This document shows, piece by piece, positions 44,295 to 53,079 of a stretch of 64,000 bases of DNA. The notes beneath the pieces are model-generated. The model was not told where the DNA came from. It did no database searches and was given only the letters and a program-made list of their open reading frames with translations. The translations under genes and the position numbers were made by a program. The stretch covers positions 28,574 through 92,573 of the forward strand of contig CAWCRN010000003.1 of assembly GCA_963797835.1 (NCBI GenBank), given 5' to 3'. Within the stretch, counting starts at the first letter, position 1. Each line of letters opens with the position of its first letter. The DNA comes from JBDTSW01 sp963797835 (GTDB taxonomy: Bacteria > Actinomycetota > Thermoleophilia > Solirubrobacterales > 70-9).

Positions 44295-45011
44295 TTAGCT
44301 GGCTTCGGCGGCTTCCCATCGACGAAGTACGGCCTTGCGCACGGGTGCCCTGATCGTTCCCCCGGCTTCGCTGCTGCACCTCACAGGCCGATCCCCTCCG
44401 GCGCAAATCCAGCCATCCAAGACCCTCTGGTACACCCAGTGGTGCACCACGCGTCGCGCCATGCGACACGAAGTGCCGCCTTCAACCGCCGCGAGCCTGT
44501 AGCGCATATAGGCGCCGCAGGACTTGCTATCCCTACTTGAAGCGGCCCGCGCCCCTTCGACGTCGCCACCGAACCACCTATGGATCAACCAACCGAACCG
44601 GTCGCCATCCTCAAGGAGGGGATCGGGAATGCTGTGCACCTTCCCCAGCTCGATCGTCTCGCCATTCGAGAACCTGGCGGCCGCTTTGTCGCCCGCGATC
44701 GCGACGTCCTCGACCGTTGCGTCTTCGAACGACTTGCGAAATTCCAACGAAGGTGGCTTGCAGTTCTCGATCGACCCGATCCCTTTGCAGCTAAGCCGCC
44801 CGCACGCAGGCTGGGTCATCAGCTCGCAGAATCGCTCTCGGCCGGCGAAGAGCGGTGCCCATTCGTTGCCTGCCAGCTCGATCTTCTCCTGCTGGGATAG
44901 CGCCGCCCCAGTGTCGGACGGGGCGGTGGTCTCATCGTCATCGCCTCCGCAGGCGACCAGTCCGAGCGCGCCCAATGCCACAAGCGAGAGCAGCAGTGCA
45001 AGCTTCTTCAT
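44295..45011 (-). CDS. Lipoprotein A (NTF2-like-type domain then Cys-rich domain)
   Basis: 238 residues. Signal and lipobox MKKLALLLSLVALGALGLVAC. First domain: ELAGNEWAPLFAGRERFCEL, ACGRLSCKGIGSIENCKPPS, EFRKSFEDATVEDVAIAGDK, ARFSNGETIELGKV. Second domain: KSCGAYMRYRLAAVEGGTSC then RMARRVVHHWVYQ and DGWIC, a Cys-pair domain frequent in secreted actinobacterial proteins. Lipoprotein B has the two domains in the reverse order. Upstream lie paired 11-bp repeats (45056-45077). Confidence 0.75.
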   Translation of the reverse strand: MKKLALLLSLVALGALGLVACGGDDDETTAPSDTGAALSQQEKIELAGNEWAPLFAGRERFCELMTQPACGRLSCKGIGSIENCKPPSLEFRKSFEDATVEDVAIAGDKAAARFSNGETIELGKVHSIPDPLLEDGDRFGWLIHRWFGGDVEGARAASSRDSKSCGAYMRYRLAAVEGGTSCRMARRVVHHWVYQRVLDGWICAGGDRPVRCSSEAGGTIRAPVRKAVLRRWEAAEAS

Positions 45012-45055
45012 CCGCGTCCTCCTCAGATCGTCTGTCGAATCCGATGATCGACCCG

Positions 45056-45077
45056 GTCCGTTTCAGGCCCGTTTCAG
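45056..45077 (-). promoter_or_regulatory. Paired 11-bp direct repeats, SARP-like operator, lipoprotein A
   Basis: On the minus strand CTGAAACGGGC CTGAAACGGAC, two 11-mers in tandem, followed ~6 nt later by a GATCAT -10-like hexamer. The surrounding ~115 bp (45012-45126) is duplicated at 52925-53040. Confidence 0.6.
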
Positions 45078-45173
45078 ACGAGTAACAGCCAACTAGCGTC
45101 CCGCGCCGGAGGCTAGGCAGATGAAGCTGCAATCGGGGTTGGCGCTGAAAACGGCGCCCGCGTCCGGGCCGAT

Positions 45174-45834
45174 CTACTCCCGCGGCGCGGCGGCTTCGAA
45201 GAAGCGGCGATTGTGAACCGGCTCCGCGGGGTTCCAAGCGCACTCAAATCCAGGTCCTGCGCCTGCGCACGTCCCCGCCGGCGGCTCCGGGCCTCGGACT
45301 CCGCCGAACACGACCACCTCGCCATTCGAGAACTTGACAGCCGCTTCGTAGTAGGGGCGGTCCGTCCGTGATGGTCGGATGCGCTCGGACCTGATGTCCT
45401 CGACCGTCGCGTCTGCGAACGACTTCTGAAACGCCGCCGACACCGGCGTGCAGTTCTCGATCGGCACGAAATGCCGTACGCAGGCGAGCCGTTGACACAT
45501 TGGCTGGCCCATATAACGGTTGCAGGCGTCGGTGGCGAAGAGCGATGCCCAGTCGTTGCCGGACCGCTTTAGCTCCTGCACCTGCTCCCGGGAGAGTTTC
45601 GCCTTGATGTTGGCAAACCCCTTCCGCTTTAGCTCCTGCACCTGCTCCCGGGGGAGTTTCGCCTTGAGCTCCTGCACCTGCTCCTGCACCTGCTCCCGGG
45701 AGAGTTTCGCCTCCGTCGTGGTATCGGGGGGCCTTTCGCCTCCGTCGTGGTGCCCTGATCGTCGTCGCCGCCTCCGCAGGCGACCAGCCCGAGCGCGCCG
45801 AGTGCCAGCAGCGAGAGAGCAGTAGCTTCCTCAT
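45174..45834 (-). pseudogene. Lipoprotein C (coiled-coil repeats plus NTF2-like-type domain), N-terminus frameshifted
   Basis: The recognisable body is LSREQVQELK-type decapeptide repeats (three near-identical copies of LxREQVQELK between 45570 and 45715), then GNDWASLFATDACNRYMGQP, IENCTPVSAAFQKSFADATV and FSNGEVVVFGG, homologous to the first domain of lipoprotein A. The expected signal (MRKLLLS then LALGALGLVAC) is split by a 2-nt CT insertion near 45815 and a second shift near 45735. Paired 11-bp repeats lie upstream (45879-45900). Confidence 0.65.
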
Positions 45835-45878
45835 CCGAGTCCTCCTAGGATCGTCTGTCGAATCCGATCGTCGACTCG

Positions 45879-45900
45879 GTCCGTTTCAAGTCTGTTTCAG
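45879..45900. promoter_or_regulatory. Paired 11-bp direct repeats between lipoprotein C and the SARP gene
   Basis: GTCCGTTTCAA (45879-45889) and GTCTGTTTCAG (45890-45900); on the minus strand CTGAAACAGAC TTGAAACGGAC. A TAGCGT hexamer (45917-45922) lies 16 bp on, ahead of the SARP gene. Divergent, so both genes could be controlled. Confidence 0.6.
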
Positions 45901-45943
45901 TCCAGCAACAAGCTGTTAGCGTCCTGGCCGGGAGGCCAGCCAG

Positions 45944-47542
45944 ATGGAGTTCCGGATCCTGGGACCGCTAGAGGTGTGGGACGGGGGCTGCGAGGTTTCC
46001 CTGGGCGGGCGAAGGCCGCGTGCGCTTCTCGCCCTGCTCCTCCTCCACCCCAACGAGGTCGTTTCCGCCGACCGACTGATCGACGAGCTCTGGGGCGAGG
46101 ACTCGCCTGAGCGCGCCGCCGCGCTGCGGGTGAACGTGTCGCGACTTCGCAAGGCGCTTCCGCCGGACGTGCTGACTACCAGGTCGCCGGGCTACGTCAT
46201 CCGGGTCGAGCCCGACGACCTAGATCTGCACCGATTTGAGCGGCTGGTGGACGAAGCCAGGGGTTTGCGTGCCCGCGGCCTGGCGGCCGAGGCGTCGGAG
46301 CGGCTGCGCGAGGCGCTGTCGCTTTGGAGGGGCCCGGCGCTCGCGGACTTCGGCTACGAAAGCTTCGCCCAGGCGGCGACCGCCCGACTCGAGGAGATCA
46401 GGCTGGCAGCGGTCGAGCTTCGGATCGACGCCGACCTCGCGCTCGGGCGCCACGACGAGCTCGTCGGCGAGCTCGAGGCACTCGTCGCCGAGCAACCGCT
46501 CCGCGAGCGTCTGAGGGGGCATTTGATGACGGCGCTGTACCGGTCGGGTCGGCAGGCGGAGGCCCTGGACGTCTACAAGGACGGGCGCCGAGCGCTCGTC
46601 GACGAGCTCGGGATCGAGCCGAGCACTGCGCTCCAGGAGCTGGAGCGGGCGATCCTTCAGCAGGAGTCGGCGTTGAACCTGCCAGCGACGGTGCCCGCGT
46701 CCGTCGGCGAGGCCGCGGAGCGGTCGATTCTCGTCGCGATCACGGGCGATACGCGCGTCGACGCGCTGCTCGCGGTGGCCGAGCCGCTTGTGCGAGACCC
46801 GCCTCGCGTCATGGTCCTGGCCAGGCTCGTCTCGGACGCAGCCGAGCTTCGGTCGGCGTCCGCCTGGCTCGAAGTGCGCCGGTCTGCACTCGAAGCGCGG
46901 GGTGTCCTAGCCCGTGCGGCCTCATTCACGTCGCCGGCGCCGGGAGAGGAGCTGGCTCGGCTCGCCACCGAGCTCGACGTCGACCTCCTGCTCGCCGCCG
47001 CCCCCGACGAGCTCCTGGCCGAGGGAGCTCCCGACGAGCGGCTCGCCGCCGTGCTTGCGGAGACGCCCTGCGACGTGGCGCTGCTCGCTGCTCGGGAGGC
47101 GACGCATGAGGGCCCCGTCCTCGTCCCCTTCGGAGGGGCCGAGCATGACTGGGCGGCGGTCGAGCTCGGCGCGTGGTTCGCGCGCGCCGAGCGTTTGCCG
47201 CTCCGGCTCGCGGGTGCCGCCGCGGTGCCGGAGCGCGGCAGGCGCGACGCGAGCCGCCTGCTTTCGCACGGCGCGCTCGCGGTGCAACGGGTGCTCGGCA
47301 TCTCGGCCGAGCCGCTGCTGGCTCCGCCCGGGGAAGAGGGCATGCTGGAGGCGAGCCGCGACGCCGGGTTGCTCGTCGTCGGGCTGTCGACGAGGTGGCA
47401 CCGCGAGGGCCTTGGCCCGGCCCGCCTCAGACTCGCCAGAGAGGCCACCCCGCCGACGCTGCTCGTCCGGCGGGGTCTACGCCCCGGGGGCCTCGCTCCG
47501 CCACCCGCACTGACGCGCTTCACCTGGTCGATTCGCCCCTGA
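45944..47542 (+). CDS. SARP/BTAD-family transcriptional activator with USP-like C-terminus
   Basis: 532 residues. OmpR-type winged helix (MEFRILGPLEVWDGGCEVSL, RALLALLLLHPNEVVSADRL, RVNVSRLRKALPPD, TRSPGYVIRV) then the bacterial transcriptional activator (BTAD) TPR domain (LDLHRFERLVDEARGL ... DELGIEPSTALQELERAIL). The last ~280 residues look like two degenerate universal-stress-type folds (ERSILVAITGDTRVDALLAV, EGPVLVPFGGAEHDWAAVEL). SARP proteins bind 11-bp-spaced direct repeats beside -10 elements; such repeats stand upstream of this gene and three lipoprotein genes. Confidence 0.87.
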   Translation: MEFRILGPLEVWDGGCEVSLGGRRPRALLALLLLHPNEVVSADRLIDELWGEDSPERAAALRVNVSRLRKALPPDVLTTRSPGYVIRVEPDDLDLHRFERLVDEARGLRARGLAAEASERLREALSLWRGPALADFGYESFAQAATARLEEIRLAAVELRIDADLALGRHDELVGELEALVAEQPLRERLRGHLMTALYRSGRQAEALDVYKDGRRALVDELGIEPSTALQELERAILQQESALNLPATVPASVGEAAERSILVAITGDTRVDALLAVAEPLVRDPPRVMVLARLVSDAAELRSASAWLEVRRSALEARGVLARAASFTSPAPGEELARLATELDVDLLLAAAPDELLAEGAPDERLAAVLAETPCDVALLAAREATHEGPVLVPFGGAEHDWAAVELGAWFARAERLPLRLAGAAAVPERGRRDASRLLSHGALAVQRVLGISAEPLLAPPGEEGMLEASRDAGLLVVGLSTRWHREGLGPARLRLAREATPPTLLVRRGLRPGGLAPPPALTRFTWSIRP

Positions 47543-47554
47543 GTCGGACTCAGG
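47538..47554. terminator. Shared palindrome containing both convergent stop codons
   Basis: CCTGAGTC, G, GACTCAGG: 8-base arms spanning the TGA of the SARP gene (47540-47542) and the TGA of the kinase gene (47550-47552). Confidence 0.55.
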
Positions 47555-50500
47555 TCGCGCAAGCGGGCTCGTACGGTCGCCCTGGGAGGAACTCCTCCCA
47601 CTCCTCGGGCGTCAGGGTGCGGTTCGCGAGCGCGCAGGCACGTCGCGCCCACGAGCTCGGGTCGACGTCCCAGAGCGCTCCACGGCCGTCCGCGGCGGTC
47701 ATCAACAGCTCGCGCCCGTCCGGGGACAAGTCGATGTCCGCGCGGCGACTTCCGACCGTGAGCGTCGGTCCGATCCGCGCTCCGGTGGCAAGGTCCCAGA
47801 GCGATGCGACGGGCGCGAAGCCCGAGACGGCAAGGGTCCGACCGTCGGGGCTGAAGTCGAGCGTCTTCGCGCCGGCGCTGCCCTGGTCGAGCTCACGGAT
47901 GAGTTCTCCGGTACGGGCGTCCCAGACGTGAACGACCGGGTCGTCCAGCCCGCCCGTCGCAAGTCTTTCGCCGCTGGGGCTGAACGCGATCGCTTCGCCG
48001 GCGAACGTCGATCTACCGTCGACCGGCAGCTTGGCGATCCGCGAGTCCTCGGCGACGTCCCAGACCTCCGCGGTGCCTCCCCGCTCGTGGACGAACCCAA
48101 GCGTGGGCCCATCGGCGCCGAAAGCGACGTCTCCCACGCCCACGCCGGGCGCGATCGTGTCGAGCGGCTCCCCGGTTGCGACCTTCCAGAGGTCCACGCC
48201 GGAGGGGCCGGCCGTGGCGAGGATCGCGCCGTCTGCGCTGATGCTGACGCCTTGGACGGCGTCCAGTCCGACCGTGAACGGCCCTCGGAGGAGTGATCGG
48301 CTCTCGACGTCCCAGAGCGTCGCCTGACCGTCGACGGTCACTGTCGCGAGCGTTTCCCCGTCCGGAGCGAAGGCGAGTGCCCAGACCTCACCGCCGGTCT
48401 CGGTCAGGGGCGGGCCGACGGGGGTCAGGTCCGTCGCATCCCAGAGCCTGATGCCCCGCTCGTTGAGACCGAGCGCAAGAAGCCGTCCGTCGGGGCTGAA
48501 GCTCCCGGGGTGACCGTCATAACCGCCGGCAGCCCGGTCATGCGTGAAGGTGAAGCGCCTCCCGATCCCGCGGTCGCCGCCGAGGTCCCAGGCGATCGCC
48601 GTCCCGTCGTGACTCACCGTGTAGAGCGTCCCTCCGTCGGGGCTGAAGACCGGCTGCTGGACGGCACCCGAGTGTCCGCGCAGCGTCTCGCCCCGAGTCG
48701 CCGACTCGGCATCCCAGAGCGCGACCGTCCCGTCGAGGCTGGTCGAGACCACGGTCCCGCCGTCCGGAGTGAAAAGCAGCCAGCTCGGGGCGCCGCCGAG
48801 CGCGCCGGCCGCCGTCCGCACCGCTCCGCTGCGCGTGTCGACCAGCTGGATGCCCCGGTCGATGCCGACGGCAATCGTGCCCGCATCCGGGCTCAGCGCG
48901 AGCGCATGCTCACCCGTGCCGATCTTCAGCCGCCTGGTCGGCGTGTCGCTGCGGATATCCCACCACACGAGCTCGTCTTCGTTCGTCGCGATGACCACCG
49001 AGCGGCCGTCGGGCATGAGCGCGAAACCGGGCGATTGATAGTAAGAACCGACATAGTCGCCGTCGAAGCCCTCCGGCGTAATCGGAGCACCGGTCGCCGC
49101 CAGGGTGGCGGCGTCCCGCACACTGATCGAATCGTGTTGGGACGGGCCCGTAACGACGACGACGAGCTGCGATCCGTCTCTGGTGAAGGCTATCCGGCCG
49201 CCCTCGCCGATATCGCCTCGCAAACCGCCCGCAGATGCCAGCTGTTCCCGGGTACGCGCGTCGATTAGGCGCATATAGCCCTCTCCGCCGAACGCAACCG
49301 TCTCGCCATCGGGGCTGTAGGCGACGCTCTCCACTCCGTCCGTCACCGGCACCGGCTTGCCGATCCGCTCGTAGGTCCGGGCGTCGAAGAAGAGCAGCCC
49401 GGTGGAGTCGCCGACCGCAAGCGTCTTCCCGTCGGGGCTGACCGCGATCGCGCGGAGGATGTCGTCCTGGCCGTGCATGACTCCCGTCACCGCGGGGGCG
49501 CGCAGGAGGGTGGCGAGCAGGTAGCTGCGGGTCCGGGGTGAGTCGTCGACCGCGACCGCTTGGCGGGCGAGCAGGAGCGAACGGTCGAGGTCCTCCTCGA
49601 CGAGCGCCTGGGCGCCGAGGCGCTGGGCGAGCTGGGCCGTCTCCGCATCGCGCGCTTCACCGCGTTGGATGACGGCGAACACGCCCCCTGCGAGGGCCGC
49701 CGCCAGCAGGACCGCGACCCCGGCGAGCAGCGCGCGAAGGCGCCGGTTCGTGCGGCGGGCCCGTTTCGTCTCCTGTTCGGAGACCTCGCGGCTCTCGGTG
49801 ACGAAGTCGCGCTCGAGCTCGTTCAAATCGAGCGTGTGATCGGCGGTCCATTCGAGCGCCGCGGCGAGGCGAGCGCCGCGGTAGAGCTCGCCCCGATCGC
49901 GCCCCGCGGCGTCCCATTCGGCCGCCGCTTGGGTGATGTGACGGCGCAGCCGGCGCCCCTCGGCATCCGCCTCGATCCACTCGCGCAGGCGCGGCCATTC
50001 GCGCAGCAGCGCCTCGTGGGCGACCTCGACAGAGCCCTCGCCGACGGTGACGAGGCGGCTGTCGGCCAGCGTCGCGAGCACGTCGGCCAGATCCCCGTTG
50101 CGCTCCAGGTCGAGCTCGGCGAGTGGAGCGCGGCGGCGAACCGGCACCTCGCCCTCGCCGACCAGGCGCAGCATGATCGCCCGCACGAGCGGCTTGCGCC
50201 CGTCGGGGATGCGGGCGTAGGTGCCCTCGGCGAGCCGCGCGACGGCGCCGTGAACGCCGCCGGACTCGCGGTAGGCAGCGAGGACGAGCGCGTTGTCCTG
50301 CCGCTTCTGCCAGAGCTCGAGCAGGGCGGTGGACAGCAATGGCAGCGCGCCCGGCTCGCCCTCGACGTCGTCGACCAGCGCGTCGGCCAGCTCCGGCTCC
50401 ACCCGCAGGCCGACCCGGCCGGCCGGTAGCTCGACGACGCGTCGCAACTCCGAGGCCTGCATCGGTCCGACCAGGACGTGGTTCGCACCCAGCAGCTCGG

Positions 50501-52031
50501 CAAGCCCCGGGTAGGCGGCGAACCGCGCGTAGAAGTCGGCGCGCAGCGCGCCCACTACGACCGCTCGTCCCTCCGGATCAGCGGCAGCACGAGTAAGGGT
50601 GTCGGCGAACGCGGTGCGCTCGGCTTCGGAGCGGCAGGCGGTGAACAGCTCCTCGAGCTGGTCGACGGCGAGGAGGAGGCGCTGGTTGGCGGGCAGCGCG
50701 TTGAGGGCCTCGACAAGAGGATCCCTCGCTCCCGAGACGAGCGCGCGGCGAAGCTCGGCCAGCGGCCGCTCGCCGGGACGCAGCAGCACTCGCCGCCACC
50801 GCTCACTGCCCGGCAGGACTCCTTCGGCGAGGGCCGGGAGAAGTCCGGCGCGGACGAGCGAGGACTTGCCGCTGCCCGACGGGCCGACGATGCCGAGGAA
50901 GCCGACGCCGACGAGGCGCGCGACGAGCTCGGCGACGAGTCGCTCGCGGCCGAAGAAGTACTCGGCATCCACCGGCTCGAAGCTCGCGAGACCCTTGAAC
51001 GGGCAGATCCCCTCAGTGGACACGCGGGCCGGTGTGGCCGGGTCCGCGAGCGTCCGCCTCTGCTCGCGCACGAGCTGGAGGCCGATCACCTTGCCGGCCA
51101 ACTCGGTCTCGACCTCGCTCAGGTCGCTCCTGCCGCCGGCGGCACGGGAGGCGACATCGACGAGCACGCGGCTCGCCTCGTCGACCGCGACCGCGAGCCC
51201 CGCCCGGGCAAACTCTCGGCAGCTCGCGTAGCGCCGCTCCGGCTCCTTCGCCAGCGCCCGGGCGATCACGGCGTCGAGCGCCGCCGGCAGCTCAGGCCGT
51301 TCTGCGCTCGGCACCGGCGGTTCGACTTCGAGGTGCGCGAACACGACCGCGATCTCCGAGTCACGCCGAAACGGTGGCTGCCCGACGAGACACTCGTAGA
51401 GCATGCAGCCGAGCGAGTAGACGTCCGCCCGCCCGTCGATCCCCTCACCGGCGATCTGCTCGGGAGCGACGTAGTCGATGGTGCCGATCAGGTGGCCGTC
51501 TTCGCCGATTCCGGCTTCATCGGAGACCCGCTGCGTGAGCCCGAAGTCCGCCAGGTAGACGTGGTCGGAGGCGTCGGGGCGGGCGCCCGTGTCGAGAAGC
51601 ACGTTGGAGGGCTTGACGTCGCGATGCACGAGACCGTGCGCATGCGCCGTATCCAGGGCGCTCGCCACCTGCGCGAGGATGCCGATCGCATCCCCCGGGT
51701 CCAGACTGCCGCGCTGCAGGCGCTCTTTCAGGTCACTCCCCTCGACGTAACGCATGGCTATGAAGAGGAGATCGTCGGTCGTCCCAGCCTCGTAGATGGG
51801 GAGGATGTTCGGATGGTCGATCGACGCGGCCAGCTCCGACTCACGCAGGAATCGGTCACGGAACGATTCATCCTCGGCGAGGCCGGCCGCTAGCAGCTTC
51901 AGCGCAACGCTCCGCTTGAGCCGCAGGTCCTCGGCCAGGTATACGACGCTCATGCCGCCAAAGCCCAGCAGCGACTCGATCCGGTAGCCGGCGACCTCGG
52001 TGCCGACCTGCGGGTCATCGCTTACTTGCAC
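47550..52031 (-). CDS. Ser/Thr protein kinase - nSTAND NTPase - WD40 repeat protein
   Basis: About 1493 residues from GTG 52031 (frame open to 52223). Kinase: glycine loop LLGFGGMSVVYLAED, Lys in VALKLL, HGLVHRDVKPSNVLL, DFGLTQ, APEQI. A nSTAND1-type NTPase follows: FFGRERLVAELVARL, P-loop GPSGSGKSSLVRAG, Walker B LLLAVDQLEELF. Then a single transmembrane helix (LRALLAGVAVLLAAALAGGV) and about 12-14 WD40 repeats (ILRAIAVSPDGKTLAVGDST and so on) ending in EEWEEFLPGRPYEPAC. The WD40 propeller would lie outside the membrane and the kinase inside. Convergent with the SARP gene, 7 bp apart, as in AfsK/AfsR-type pairs (inference). Confidence 0.88.
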   Translation of the reverse strand: MQVSDDPQVGTEVAGYRIESLLGFGGMSVVYLAEDLRLKRSVALKLLAAGLAEDESFRDRFLRESELAASIDHPNILPIYEAGTTDDLLFIAMRYVEGSDLKERLQRGSLDPGDAIGILAQVASALDTAHAHGLVHRDVKPSNVLLDTGARPDASDHVYLADFGLTQRVSDEAGIGEDGHLIGTIDYVAPEQIAGEGIDGRADVYSLGCMLYECLVGQPPFRRDSEIAVVFAHLEVEPPVPSAERPELPAALDAVIARALAKEPERRYASCREFARAGLAVAVDEASRVLVDVASRAAGGRSDLSEVETELAGKVIGLQLVREQRRTLADPATPARVSTEGICPFKGLASFEPVDAEYFFGRERLVAELVARLVGVGFLGIVGPSGSGKSSLVRAGLLPALAEGVLPGSERWRRVLLRPGERPLAELRRALVSGARDPLVEALNALPANQRLLLAVDQLEELFTACRSEAERTAFADTLTRAAADPEGRAVVVGALRADFYARFAAYPGLAELLGANHVLVGPMQASELRRVVELPAGRVGLRVEPELADALVDDVEGEPGALPLLSTALLELWQKRQDNALVLAAYRESGGVHGAVARLAEGTYARIPDGRKPLVRAIMLRLVGEGEVPVRRRAPLAELDLERNGDLADVLATLADSRLVTVGEGSVEVAHEALLREWPRLREWIEADAEGRRLRRHITQAAAEWDAAGRDRGELYRGARLAAALEWTADHTLDLNELERDFVTESREVSEQETKRARRTNRRLRALLAGVAVLLAAALAGGVFAVIQRGEARDAETAQLAQRLGAQALVEEDLDRSLLLARQAVAVDDSPRTRSYLLATLLRAPAVTGVMHGQDDILRAIAVSPDGKTLAVGDSTGLLFFDARTYERIGKPVPVTDGVESVAYSPDGETVAFGGEGYMRLIDARTREQLASAGGLRGDIGEGGRIAFTRDGSQLVVVVTGPSQHDSISVRDAATLAATGAPITPEGFDGDYVGSYYQSPGFALMPDGRSVVIATNEDELVWWDIRSDTPTRRLKIGTGEHALALSPDAGTIAVGIDRGIQLVDTRSGAVRTAAGALGGAPSWLLFTPDGGTVVSTSLDGTVALWDAESATRGETLRGHSGAVQQPVFSPDGGTLYTVSHDGTAIAWDLGGDRGIGRRFTFTHDRAAGGYDGHPGSFSPDGRLLALGLNERGIRLWDATDLTPVGPPLTETGGEVWALAFAPDGETLATVTVDGQATLWDVESRSLLRGPFTVGLDAVQGVSISADGAILATAGPSGVDLWKVATGEPLDTIAPGVGVGDVAFGADGPTLGFVHERGGTAEVWDVAEDSRIAKLPVDGRSTFAGEAIAFSPSGERLATGGLDDPVVHVWDARTGELIRELDQGSAGAKTLDFSPDGRTLAVSGFAPVASLWDLATGARIGPTLTVGSRRADIDLSPDGRELLMTAADGRGALWDVDPSSWARRACALANRTLTPEEWEEFLPGRPYEPACAT

Positions 52032-52100
52032 GTGTGCATCCTCGCTTTCGGCGGCCTGGGAACGATAGCCCTGAGCGGCGACATCAGTGCGCTTTGGACG

Positions 52101-52133
52101 AAAGCGGCTTAGCCGCTTTGGCATGGAAAGCGG
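52101..52133. repeat. Alternating hairpin arms between kinase and lipoprotein B
   Basis: AAAGCGGCT (52101-52109), AGCCGCTTT (52111-52119) and AAAGCGG (52127-52133). The middle arm can pair with either neighbour, giving mutually exclusive hairpins. It could terminate lipoprotein B transcription (minus strand). It lies partly in the 58-bp repeat. Confidence 0.5.
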
Positions 52134-52168
52134 TACGGCCGCGCGGCGGGACCAGCTCTCCGCCCAAC

Positions 52169-52924
52169 CTACGGTTCGAAGTCTTTCCTTGTGATCTTCT
52201 TGACCCACCGGCCCGTGATCCACCAGCCCGAGCCCTCCGGTCGTTGGAACTCCACCGACTCGCCGTTCGAGAACTCCACCGTGGCGTGGTGGCCCTCGAT
52301 AACGACCCGCTCGACGGTCGCCTTGGCAAACGACTTCCGGAACTCATACGACACCGGCGTGCAGTTCTCTATCGGGCCGGTGGCCACGCGTTCGCAGCTC
52401 GCGCGTTCGCACATCGGCTGCCCCATTGAGCGACAGGTGACGGGGCCGGCCTTCGCGAACGCCGCTGCCCACAAGTTGCCCTTCTGCTCGAGCTTCTCCT
52501 CATTACTGAGCGAGTTGTCGTTACCGGGATCGGCCTCGACCGTGACCGCCTCGCTAGAGAAGCGGGCCGTGATCGCAATCCTTGATGACGCCCCCAATCT
52601 CGTTGATGACGCCCCCGGTCTCTTCGTGCACAGCACATTGGCCTCCGGTCCGAGGCAACTCCAGGAGCGCGGAAGCCTGTCGTAGGCCCAGTCGTGCATC
52701 ACGCGCCGCGCCACGGGACACGAAATGTCGCCTTCAACCACCGCGAGCCTGAAGGGGGGGTCATGATCGGGGAGGAAGGCGCCGCAGGACTTGTTGTCGG
52801 CGGCGAGTTCCTCACGCGTGGTCTCGCCCTCGGACGCTACAGCGGCCTGATCGCCGTCACCTTCTCCGCAGGCGACCAGCCCGAGCGCACCGAGTGCCAA
52901 CAGCGACAGCAGTAGCTTCCTCAT
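52169..52924 (-). CDS. Lipoprotein B (Cys-rich domain then NTF2-like-type domain)
   Basis: 251 residues. Signal and lipobox MRKLLLSLLALGALGLVAC. First domain: NKSCGAFLPDHDPPFRLAVV, EGDISCPVARRVMHDWAYD, SWSCLGP. Second: KGNLWAAAFAKAGPVTCRSM, IENCTPVSYEFRKSFAKATV, FSNGESVEF. The same two modules are in the opposite order in lipoprotein A. Paired 11-bp repeats upstream (52969-52990); the 58-bp repeat covers the stop. Confidence 0.78.
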   Translation of the reverse strand: MRKLLLSLLALGALGLVACGEGDGDQAAVASEGETTREELAADNKSCGAFLPDHDPPFRLAVVEGDISCPVARRVMHDWAYDRLPRSWSCLGPEANVLCTKRPGASSTRLGASSRIAITARFSSEAVTVEADPGNDNSLSNEEKLEQKGNLWAAAFAKAGPVTCRSMGQPMCERASCERVATGPIENCTPVSYEFRKSFAKATVERVVIEGHHATVEFSNGESVEFQRPEGSGWWITGRWVKKITRKDFEP

Positions 52925-52968
52925 CCGAGTCCTCCTAGGATCGTCTGTCGAATCCGATGATCGACCCG

Positions 52969-52990
52969 GTCCGTTTCAGGCCCGTTTCAG
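52969..52990 (-). promoter_or_regulatory. Paired 11-bp direct repeats, SARP-like operator, lipoprotein B
   Basis: Minus strand CTGAAACGGGC CTGAAACGGAC, identical to the copy before lipoprotein A, with GATCAT a few bases downstream. Confidence 0.6.
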
Positions 52991-53079
52991 ACGAGTAACA
53001 GCCACCTAGCGTCCCGCGCCGGAGACTAGGCAGATGAAATGCCGCTGCACCGCGGGAGTTGCACTTGGGACGAAAGCGC

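Noticed and set aside
44128..44298. Plus-strand 56-codon frame with AAGGGGGGATC before ATG
   Set aside because: The SD-like sequence is attractive, but the second half lies in the 58-bp dispersed repeat and runs antisense toward the lipoprotein A end; no protein features.
45826..45943. Possible riboswitch between lipoprotein C and SARP gene
   Set aside because: The conserved part is explained by the 11-bp direct repeats and promoter; no class-specific riboswitch core was recognised.
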